From NCBI GenBank assembly GCA_002436005.1, contig DIXG01000008.1, positions 1-14,417 on the forward strand: a stretch of DNA of 14,417 nucleotides, given 5' to 3'. The stretch comes from Anaerolineaceae bacterium UBA6086. Lineage in GTDB: Bacteria > Chloroflexota > Anaerolineae > Anaerolineales > Anaerolineaceae. A model generated the notes under the pieces. The model saw only the letters and a list, made by a program, of their open reading frames with translations, was not told where the DNA came from and searched no databases. Of the stretch, positions 1 through 6,395 are shown one piece after another. The stretch's first letter is position 1, and each line of letters opens with the position of its first letter. The translations under genes and the position numbers were made by a program.

Positions 1-56
1 TTGAGAAATGGGTTAGGGGAAAATAGGTTTCCTTTGAAGTCAGAAAGACCTTAACC

Positions 57-81
57 AAAAAGAGGCAAACAACCGTTTGCC
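57..81 (-). terminator. Intrinsic terminator of the recombinase-like gene
   Basis: Seen in sequence: GGCAAAC (64-70), a four-base loop (71-74) and GTTTGCC (75-81) form a perfect 7-bp stem. On the minus strand it is followed at once by TCTTTTT (63-57). It lies 16 bp past the stop codon of the minus-strand gene ending at 97, so it is well placed as a rho-independent terminator for that gene. Nothing recognisable is seen in bases 1-56. Confidence 0.85.
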
Positions 82-96
82 CCTTTAGCTTGGGCT

Positions 97-1041
97 CTAT
101 TCTTCGTCTGCGGGTTCCTCTTGCAGATCAAATCCCTGCTGCAGGGCAAGGGTGCGCAATTTTTGACGAACCTCGCGGAACTGGATTTTGGAGATGCCCA
201 GTTTCTGGCGGATTTTATCCGGATCTTTACCTTCCACCAGGTCGGTGAGCACGCTGGTCCAGCGCAGCATGTCGAAGGAGATGCGCTGTTCAAATTGGCC
301 GGCTTCGGTAATATCCTCCAGGATATATTCAAGCCGGCGCGCTGTCCAGGGGAACAGGCTTTCCTCAGGTTGATATTGATCGGCGTATTCATTGAACGCT
401 TCTAACCAGTCTTTGGAGAGGGGAATTTTTCGTTCTTTATAACGATAGCGCGGGTTGGTGTAGCGGATGAAGACATAGGCTTCTTCCGGATTTTCAAGAG
501 AGAGGTGGTTGAGTGCAATGTCGCGGCATTCTCCCTTCTTGATTGCTGTCTCCAGGAGCAGTTTGAGCAGCGTGTAAGGCCGCGCATCTGGCGGGTCGGC
601 GTGGCGCATGGCGTTGGCTGTTTCCAGCGCCAGGGTCACTTCCCTTTGGGTGAGCACTTTGGGTAAGGGACTGGTGACGGAACGCTGCACGAGTTTTTCT
701 GCGGGGTCTGCAAGCAGTGCGCCGCCGTGCTGCAGCCAGCGAAAAAAGCTTTTGATGGATGTGATGCGGCGGGATAGGCTTTTGGGGCTGCAGGGAATGC
801 CGCGTTCGTTTTCAAGCCAGTCTGTGAAGTTCTCCAGATCCTTCAGGGTGATTTCACCCAATGTGATATCAGGCGGCAGAAAGGTATCCAGCAGGGTCAG
901 GTCGGCAATAAAAGCTTTGATCGTATGCGGAGAACGCCCCTGGTCTTTCAGGTAAAATTCCCAGGCGTGGAGGGCTGGCTTGAGCAGGGTTTTATCCGAT
1001 AGATGGGCTGGTGTGACAGATGGGTTTTGTTCGTTTGTCAT
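97..1041 (-). CDS. Degenerate tyrosine recombinase / XerC-D-like protein, probably catalytically inactive
   Basis: This 314-residue protein has the two-domain layout of Xer/phage-type tyrosine recombinases. An N-terminal SAM-like core-binding domain spans about residues 20-118 (SPHTIKAFIADL and RRITSIKSFFRWL are typical). A C-terminal domain spans about 127-300. The catalytic set is nearly gone. The box I arginine (usual TGLRxSEL) aligns with TAIKKGEC, giving Lys168 or Lys169. In the usual HxxRH motif only Arg260 remains, in DMLRW. The LGH histidine is replaced in KLGIS (Ile283), and no tyrosine occurs after Tyr239, so there is no nucleophile. ATG at 1041 is preceded by GGAGG four bases upstream, with a strong promoter beyond it, and a hairpin terminator follows the gene. 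The frame is open, which argues against a decaying pseudogene. It may bind DNA or partner an active recombinase (inference). Fold confidence is high; function is unknown. Confidence 0.8.
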   Translation of the reverse strand: MTNEQNPSVTPAHLSDKTLLKPALHAWEFYLKDQGRSPHTIKAFIADLTLLDTFLPPDITLGEITLKDLENFTDWLENERGIPCSPKSLSRRITSIKSFFRWLQHGGALLADPAEKLVQRSVTSPLPKVLTQREVTLALETANAMRHADPPDARPYTLLKLLLETAIKKGECRDIALNHLSLENPEEAYVFIRYTNPRYRYKERKIPLSKDWLEAFNEYADQYQPEESLFPWTARRLEYILEDITEAGQFEQRISFDMLRWTSVLTDLVEGKDPDKIRQKLGISKIQFREVRQKLRTLALQQGFDLQEEPADEE

Positions 1042-1081
1042 TGAACCTCCGATTGTTTCGTATAGTCAGTTCTTTACGTAT

Positions 1082-1110
1082 AGTTTAATGCAATCAGGGG
1101 CGATTGTCAA
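1082..1110 (-). promoter_or_regulatory. Sigma70-type promoter of the recombinase-like gene
   Basis: Read on the minus strand, a perfect -35 TTGACA (1110-1105) is separated by exactly 17 bp from TAAACT (1087-1082). The start codon at 1041 lies about 40 bp downstream with GGAGG at 1050-1046. This is the best -35 match in the window. It indicates that the recombinase-like gene is transcribed independently of the LCP gene upstream. Confidence 0.65.
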
Positions 1111-1291
1111 ATGCGAGTTTTTGCCGGAATATGGCACATTTTTAACGCGCCGGTGGTTGTCAGTTGCGATACGGAGACTCCGAGCTGGCGAAGCAGTTTT
1201 ATGGATTTGGTTTTATGGAAAAGCGCGCGAACAACCCGAGATTGGACGGGAAAGAAGGGGAAGTGAGAAGTGGGATTTTAGCAATCCCCGA
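1111..1291. other. Gap between LCP gene and recombinase promoter; weak hairpin
   Basis: This stretch of about 180 bp holds no convincing gene. Just past the LCP stop codon, GGGATT (1272-1277) and AATCCC (1283-1288) form a 6-bp stem with a 5-base loop. On the minus strand the hairpin is followed by a C/T-rich run rather than a pure T tract, so it is only a possible weak terminator of the LCP transcript. A nine-base direct repeat, TTTTATGGA, occurs twice near 1197-1220 and may be chance. Confidence 0.3.
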
Positions 1292-2377
1292 TCAATAAAG
1301 GGCGAGCGCTTCGATCATCAGCTGGCGAATTCCCTCAGTATCCGGCACCAGCACCTGTGCGCCCTGCCAGGTGATCCAGTCATATGCCAGTTCGTATCCC
1401 ACCACGTAATTGCGGATATCGCGGTTGTCCTTGATTTTGCTGGCAAGGGGGAGGAGCGAGACTACCTGGTCCAGCTCTACATCGGTCTGGACGTATGTAC
1501 GATAGGCGTTGTAGAGCTCTGGCGCTTTCAGGATGATGTCAAGGCTCATCAGGCGATCAAAGATGCCCTCGATGACCTCCTGTGCCCGCCGAGCCCGTTC
1601 TATATCGTTGGAGGTATAACGGGAACGGGCATACCAGAGTGCCAGATCCCCGTTCATATGCACCGTGCCTGGCCCCACACTGCAGGTGCCGCTGGCATTC
1701 ACCCAGCTGGCGCAGCTGTCGGTCAGGTTTTGGGCAGCGTTGACATAGATGCCGCCCAGGTTGTTGATCACTGTAACAAAGCCATTGAAGTCCACCAGGA
1801 CATAATGATCTGGCCTGACACCAAAGTTCAGCTCAAAGGTGTCTGCCATGAGCTCAAATCCGCCGTAAGGAAAGGCGGTATTGATCCGATTTTCACCCAT
1901 GCCCGGGATCTGGACAAACAGGTCACGTGGAAAAGAAACAGCGCTGACAAAATCATCTTTGGGATTCAACGATACCCAAACGATAATATCGGTACGGAAA
2001 CCACCTTCGTTTGGACGGGCGTCTGAACCCAGCAAGAGGATATTAACCTGTCCTTCCGGCTTTTGCAGCTTGCGAACTGTAGGCGTGGGCAGGGCAGGTG
2101 AATTTGTGTTAGCTTCTGGTGTCCCTTGTGTTTGAATACTTTCGGAGCCGGCAAGAGGCTGGAAGGGCGTGGGAGTGGGCTGGGTATCCATGGCTTGTTT
2201 TGTTTGCATCGCATAGGTATATGCGGCGCTTAAGGGGTCACGTTTGCCAAAGGCGATCCCGGCCGTGAGAATAAAACCCAATAGTAGAACGAGCCCACCA
2301 AAAACCACAACAACCAGCACCTCAAGGGGCTGCGGTCTGTGATTTCTACGTCTTCGTGAATTTTGTTTTGTTTGCAT
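1292..2377 (-). CDS. LytR-CpsA-Psr (LCP) family envelope protein
   Basis: LCP proteins transfer lipid-linked glycopolymers to peptidoglycan or other cell-surface acceptors, acting outside the membrane. From ATG at 2377 the protein has 361 residues. A short basic N-terminus (RRRR) precedes one membrane anchor at about 18-43. A Pro/Thr/Gln-rich linker follows (about 64-107), then the LCP domain (about 110-272). Family marks are ILLLGSDAR, GFRTDIIV (Arg128, Asp130), SFPRDL (Arg151), RINTAF (Arg164) and ARSRYTSNDIERARRAQ (about 250-266). These are the arginines and aspartates that bind the pyrophosphate of the polyprenyl donor. Cys222 and Cys232 could form a disulfide in the extracytoplasmic domain. 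A TTG at 2386 would add three residues; neither start has a clear ribosome-binding site, and I prefer the ATG. The gene follows the sensor-kinase-like gene with 70 bp between and has its own promoter. The acceptor polymer is unknown. Confidence 0.92.
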   Translation of the reverse strand: MQTKQNSRRRRNHRPQPLEVLVVVVFGGLVLLLGFILTAGIAFGKRDPLSAAYTYAMQTKQAMDTQPTPTPFQPLAGSESIQTQGTPEANTNSPALPTPTVRKLQKPEGQVNILLLGSDARPNEGGFRTDIIVWVSLNPKDDFVSAVSFPRDLFVQIPGMGENRINTAFPYGGFELMADTFELNFGVRPDHYVLVDFNGFVTVINNLGGIYVNAAQNLTDSCASWVNASGTCSVGPGTVHMNGDLALWYARSRYTSNDIERARRAQEVIEGIFDRLMSLDIILKAPELYNAYRTYVQTDVELDQVVSLLPLASKIKDNRDIRNYVVGYELAYDWITWQGAQVLVPDTEGIRQLMIEALALY

Positions 2378-2427
2378 TCTATTCAATCTTTTTTATTTTA
2401 TATTACTTGCATTTATCATTATGCACA

Positions 2428-2455
2428 ATTATAGCGAATGATAACCATTAATCAA
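2428..2455 (-). promoter_or_regulatory. Promoter of the LCP gene
   Basis: On the minus strand, TTGATT (2455-2450) and a perfect TATAAT (2433-2428) are separated by 16 bp. The -35 element overlaps the stop codon and last codons of the upstream sensor gene. The LCP start lies about 50 bp downstream in very AT-rich sequence. It would let the LCP gene be expressed apart from the sensor. Confidence 0.55.
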
Positions 2456-4538
2456 TAATCCGCACGGGAAGCTGGACACGAAAGGTGGTGAACTCGTTTT
2501 TCTGGCTCTTGATCCAGATCTTACCGTTCAGCAGACGAATCGCCCGGATGGCTTCGCGGATGGCTTGGATGCTGCCAATTCCCGGTATGGCAGATTGATC
2601 GCCATTGAATAAGATGCGCTGTTCTTCCTGTGTCAAACCTTCACCCAGATCAGTCACCTGGATGATCAGCATGCCCGTTTCAAGTGAGAGTGCCTGGCTG
2701 AGCTGGATTTTATTGCCGGGCTCGGATGCCTGAATGGCATTATCAAGCAAGCCGCTCAAAATGGATTGCAGCAGCAGGGGATCTGTCCGGATGATCTGCC
2801 GTCCATCGGGGTTGAGAATTTCAAGGATGATACCCTTCTGTGAGAGTTTAGCAGCGGCACCCAGCCGGGCATTTGCGGCGATGGCATCCAGGCTGAGCAC
2901 CTGGTTTTCGACAGACAAGCGAATGGGTCCGGTTTGCCCACTCTGGTTTTCAAGGTCCTTGATCCGTGCGTTGGCTCGCTTTAATTCGGTGCGAAGCTGA
3001 TCACGCTCCGCATTTAGTTGACGCATTTCTGTCTTAGATTGTTCTAGCTCGTTCGCATAATCTTTTTGGGCGGCAGCCTGAGCGGCGAGGGTTCGAAGTT
3101 TTGCTTGGCACTCGTCCAGCTGCTTGACGATTTCCAATTTTTCGATTTGAAACTTTGCCTTGAGCTGTTTGATAGCGTTTTCTCTGATCTCGACGGCGGA
3201 TCCCATTTGGGCAAGCGCCCTGGTGAGGATCTCTTTATCCTGGGTGAGAGCGGACTGTGCCAGGTGTGATCGCTCGAGGTCGGTTTTGAGTTTTTCGATG
3301 GGATCAACCGTGAAGAGCACCTGTGCCAATGTGTTTTTGATCTTGTTCAGCAGCTCCACCGTATCCTCCCCAAAGTTCTTACCGGTATAAGGCGAGAGGA
3401 AGATCACGCCGCCTGCAAGCGGCTGATCTGGCAGCGAGAGCGGAAAGGCTAAGAGGTTGCCGATCCGGTGATAACGGAGCAGCAGGGTGAAGGTGACAGC
3501 ATCCCGCGTATTTGCCTGGGCATCTGAAAGTGTGAGGCTATGCCCTTCCTCCCATGCACCCATAATATGGAGTAATTCTGCTCTTTCGAGCGTTTTGGCA
3601 GGTAAAAATTCTTCCCTGATCAGGTCATAACCGGTCAGCAGCTGTACCTGGTTGGCTTCTTTTGGAATTCTGACGAGGTAGCAGATATCGGATATCACGC
3701 TCAAACTGACTGCACGGGCAATTGCCCGGTATTTGTTTTCGGCGGTTTCCTGCAAGGGGATTTGTAATAGTTGATCGATCAGGGTTGGCTTGGGGTCCAC
3801 GCGCTTTTCCCCGTTGACGGGAGCCTGGTTGTTGTCTGACGCTGATTCGGTTCCTGTTGGGCGGGAGACTCTTTGCAAGGTGGCAATGATCCAGGGCAGG
3901 GTCAGCGCCTGTGCCAACCTGACGGCGCCCATCTGATTGGTATAAGTATTTGGGGACAGTCTCTGCACCAGATAACCGCAGGCAATTGCAAGCAAAATCC
4001 CCACAGCCACCCCCCACTGGGCAGGCTTTTTAATCAGGATAGCAATTAAACAGGCGAGGATCAATGCAAAAGCAGTCACCTCCCAGATCAGAAGGAATCT
4101 TTGTAGTGAAGCAGCAACATCGGCGGGTAAAAGTGTGCCCAAAAACAGGGAAGCAGCAGCGAGAAGAATCACTACCAAAGAAATCACTGCTGCCAGCCAG
4201 GTGAGCAGGGAGGACTTTTGGTTTTCAACAAAAGTCCAGGTCAGCCATGTGATGGTGAGGACACTGGCTGCTCTTTCTACCGTCCCGATTAAAAAATCGA
4301 GGTGAGAAATCTCAAAATTTGGGAGAAAACGAACGCCAAAGAGCAGCAATTGGAGCAGCAGAAGCACGCTGGTTCCGATGATGAGGTGCTTAGCAGCTTC
4401 CTGGTTTGCTGCTTGCAGGCGTTTATGGGCAGCCGAAACCAACACCAGGATTAACGCCAGGCTGACGACCAGATGATAGATCAGGTCGCCGGGCGATTGT
4501 GTCAATAAGTTGAAGATAGCAGAAAAATTGATCTCCAT
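2448..4538 (-). CDS. Multi-pass membrane sensor with histidine-kinase-like ATPase domain lacking the H-box
   Basis: The protein has 696 residues. The N-terminal 222 residues contain six or seven hydrophobic spans (about 19-36, 52-72, 82-103, 111-136, 147-169, 174-190 and perhaps 206-222). A GAF-like region follows (about 260-410), with SVISDICYLVRIP near its start and LLAFPLSLPDQPLAGGVIFLSP later. A long charged coiled coil covers about 413-532. The end is a GHKL/HATPase_c domain with N-box LLDNAIQAS (Asn600), D-box DLGEGL (Asp629) and a short glycine box IPGIGS (651-656). The last histidine in the chain is His425, at the start of the coiled coil, so the usual DHp phospho-acceptor before the ATPase is absent. 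It could be a pseudokinase, use a different acceptor, or act through a partner. ATG at 4538 has a weak upstream GGAAG. The gene follows the L,D-transpeptidase by 95 bp on the same strand, which hints at envelope sensing. No response regulator lies in the window. Confidence 0.8.
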   Translation of the reverse strand: MEINFSAIFNLLTQSPGDLIYHLVVSLALILVLVSAAHKRLQAANQEAAKHLIIGTSVLLLLQLLLFGVRFLPNFEISHLDFLIGTVERAASVLTITWLTWTFVENQKSSLLTWLAAVISLVVILLAAASLFLGTLLPADVAASLQRFLLIWEVTAFALILACLIAILIKKPAQWGVAVGILLAIACGYLVQRLSPNTYTNQMGAVRLAQALTLPWIIATLQRVSRPTGTESASDNNQAPVNGEKRVDPKPTLIDQLLQIPLQETAENKYRAIARAVSLSVISDICYLVRIPKEANQVQLLTGYDLIREEFLPAKTLERAELLHIMGAWEEGHSLTLSDAQANTRDAVTFTLLLRYHRIGNLLAFPLSLPDQPLAGGVIFLSPYTGKNFGEDTVELLNKIKNTLAQVLFTVDPIEKLKTDLERSHLAQSALTQDKEILTRALAQMGSAVEIRENAIKQLKAKFQIEKLEIVKQLDECQAKLRTLAAQAAAQKDYANELEQSKTEMRQLNAERDQLRTELKRANARIKDLENQSGQTGPIRLSVENQVLSLDAIAANARLGAAAKLSQKGIILEILNPDGRQIIRTDPLLLQSILSGLLDNAIQASEPGNKIQLSQALSLETGMLIIQVTDLGEGLTQEEQRILFNGDQSAIPGIGSIQAIREAIRAIRLLNGKIWIKSQKNEFTTFRVQLPVRIID

Positions 4539-4633
4539 GGGTTTTCGACTTCCAGTACAGATTTCCGTTGTCTTGTGGGATTAATGCAAGTTATATTCCA
4601 CATTGCTCCCAGTGAAGAAAACCCAGAAGAAAT

Positions 4634-6184
4634 TTAGCGGGTGATTTCCACTACCACGCCGGGATCTGCCCAGTAATAAAGCTCTTCAGCAGCTGCTAAA
4701 TCGAGGATGATGCATCCGTATGAGGCCGGCGACCCAAGAGAGCTTGCCCACAAGCGGCTGCCACTCGAAAGGAGCGGCAGGCCATGAATGCCATTCATAA
4801 ACCCTGGCCAGGCTTCATAAATACCGAGGAAATGCGGCATGAACAGGTCCCAATTTGAAGCATAGGCATTGATTTCATGGGATTGCACCTGGAAGATGCC
4901 TGCCATGGTGGGGGAATCGGAGACGCCTGTGCTGACAACGTGAGTGCGGATGAGCTGCCCATTTTCATAGACTCTCATGCGCTGTTCACTGATATCAATG
5001 ATGATGCGCTTTTCTGGTACCGGTGGCAGGGGCAGGAGCACATTTTTGGATGGGATATCCAATACCATCCCTGAGGAAAGGTTGTTAATTGTCAGACCAG
5101 GATTGGCATCCAAAATATGCCACAAGGGCATGCCGAGCTTGAGAGAGATCGACCACAGGGTCTCATCGACATTTACCTTGTAGGTGGTGGGATTGTGAAG
5201 AACTGCTATGGTTAAAGGTTCTCCCTCCTGCCATGCTGTAATGACGGCATTCCAGTCTGTCGGAGTCTGCAGATGGCGTCCTTCTCCCAGTTCCTTTTCC
5301 CATTGGTCAAATTGGGCTTTAACCTCTTTGCGGGGGATGGAAAAACGGACCTCATAAGAATCGGGATCAACACTGACCCAGCTGCGTTTAGCATCGGCAG
5401 AGACTGACCAGTGAAAGGTTTCATCCAAGATCGGGTCGTAGGCGGATAAGGTCATTTCTTGTACAATCACCGCTTCAATGTCCTTCACGACAAAGCTCAG
5501 GTCTAGCAGGTTTGGGTTCAGGGACTTTAGATAAAGCGGGGCAGATTGACTGACCAAATTTGTGAACGCATTGGCATTAAGCTGCGCCAATGTGGTCTCA
5601 ATATCCACTGTTTTACCCGATGAGCCAGGCAACGCCACCCATTGACCCGACTGATATTCAACCCGGGCTTCCTGGGGTGCGAGTGTGAGGTTCTCGGCAA
5701 GCTTTTCAAGCGTTTCGCGTGCCGTTGTTTCGTCGAAGTAGAGGATGGGGAGGAGGGTTCTTTCTTCTCCTCGCAAGGCAGCTAACACCTCTTTGAATGG
5801 CTCAGCACCGCGCCCAACCAGATAGGCTGATTGGGCAGTGGCAGCAGGATCGACCCAATAGCCCAGTTCCTGGGGTGTTAGCCAGTGGGATGCCTCAGGG
5901 TCTTCTGGTGCGACCAGGTGGATTTTTCGCTCAAGGTTCCAGCTTTGATTGATGAGGGCTTGGGTTTCCTCTGGTGTCAGCCTGCCCACAGGAAGATCAT
6001 AAACCTGGATGTTCGGCAGGTTCCACTCCAACACCTGGAAGGCAACTATCAGACTGCTGGCAAGCATCAGCGGCAGCAGGACGACCATTGAAACCAGGCT
6101 GAGCCACAGCGCTGCACGTCCTGATTTTTTCGTTTTAGAGGATCGTTTCGGTTCGGTATTGTCCAATGTTTGTATCTTTTGCAT
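4634..6184 (-). CDS. Membrane-anchored LysM / YkuD L,D-transpeptidase-like protein with altered HGC motif
   Basis: The protein has 516 residues with a basic N-terminus, a membrane anchor at about 24-50, and a long extracytoplasmic part. Residues about 58-320 resemble the peptidoglycan-binding regions often found before YkuD domains (NIQVYDLPVGRLTPEET near the start). A LysM repeat lies at about 334-378 (YKVNVDETLWSISLKLGM, then LSSGMVLDIP). The YkuD domain covers about 391-515. It has IHG with His467 and the cysteine loop at 488-491, but this reads Ser-Tyr-Gly-Cys instead of Ser/Thr-His-Gly-Cys: Tyr489 replaces the usual histidine, while Cys491 is kept. Isoleucine replaces the arginine that often follows. 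Active members make 3-3 cross-links in peptidoglycan or attach proteins to it. Activity here is uncertain because of the substitution. ATG at 6184 is supported by AAGGAAG five bases upstream and a TATAAT further up. It leads a same-strand run with the sensor and LCP genes. Confidence 0.88.
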   Translation of the reverse strand: MQKIQTLDNTEPKRSSKTKKSGRAALWLSLVSMVVLLPLMLASSLIVAFQVLEWNLPNIQVYDLPVGRLTPEETQALINQSWNLERKIHLVAPEDPEASHWLTPQELGYWVDPAATAQSAYLVGRGAEPFKEVLAALRGEERTLLPILYFDETTARETLEKLAENLTLAPQEARVEYQSGQWVALPGSSGKTVDIETTLAQLNANAFTNLVSQSAPLYLKSLNPNLLDLSFVVKDIEAVIVQEMTLSAYDPILDETFHWSVSADAKRSWVSVDPDSYEVRFSIPRKEVKAQFDQWEKELGEGRHLQTPTDWNAVITAWQEGEPLTIAVLHNPTTYKVNVDETLWSISLKLGMPLWHILDANPGLTINNLSSGMVLDIPSKNVLLPLPPVPEKRIIIDISEQRMRVYENGQLIRTHVVSTGVSDSPTMAGIFQVQSHEINAYASNWDLFMPHFLGIYEAWPGFMNGIHGLPLLSSGSRLWASSLGSPASYGCIILDLAAAEELYYWADPGVVVEITR

Positions 6185-6203
6185 TTACGCTTCCTTACTC
6201 TGG

Positions 6204-6232
6204 ATTATATCGCAAAGGGTAGACGGGTAGAC
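6204..6232 (-). promoter_or_regulatory. -10 box of the L,D-transpeptidase gene, with tandem octamer upstream
   Basis: On the minus strand a perfect TATAAT (6209-6204) lies 19 bp before the ATG. The -35 position holds no good TTGACA. It is instead covered by two head-to-tail copies of GTCTACCC (6232-6225 and 6224-6217). This arrangement fits an activator-dependent promoter, though the repeat may be chance. Confidence 0.5.
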
Positions 6233-6317
6233 GGGCTGTTTTGTTCCTCAGGGCTGTTGGGGATTTCTGTTCGCCTTTGGTTTGTTCATGCTTGAGTAGG
6301 TTTTCAGGTTGTGTTAT

Positions 6318-6326
6318 TGATATAAT
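6318..6326 (+). promoter_or_regulatory. Extended -10 promoter of the DUF2298 gene
   Basis: TGATATAAT at 6318-6326 is a perfect TATAAT with the TGn extension, which can work without a good -35; none is seen at the right distance. It would give a leader of roughly 60 bases before the ATG at 6396. It diverges from the transpeptidase promoter within the 211-bp gap, which otherwise shows nothing I can name. Confidence 0.5.
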
Positions 6327-6395
6327 GAGTAAAACTAAGCGAACAGATCGTCTCCGCATTGCAGGATGTTGGGCTGGTTGTCCAAAGGATGATTT

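Noticed and set aside
97..1041. Integrase of a genomic island or prophage
   Set aside because: Catalytic residues are missing, and no att repeats, tRNA, or phage or transfer genes are visible.
980..2026. Long plus-strand open frame across the recombinase-LCP gap
   Set aside because: It overlaps two well-supported minus-strand genes, has no family motif, and reads as a shadow of the LCP coding sequence.
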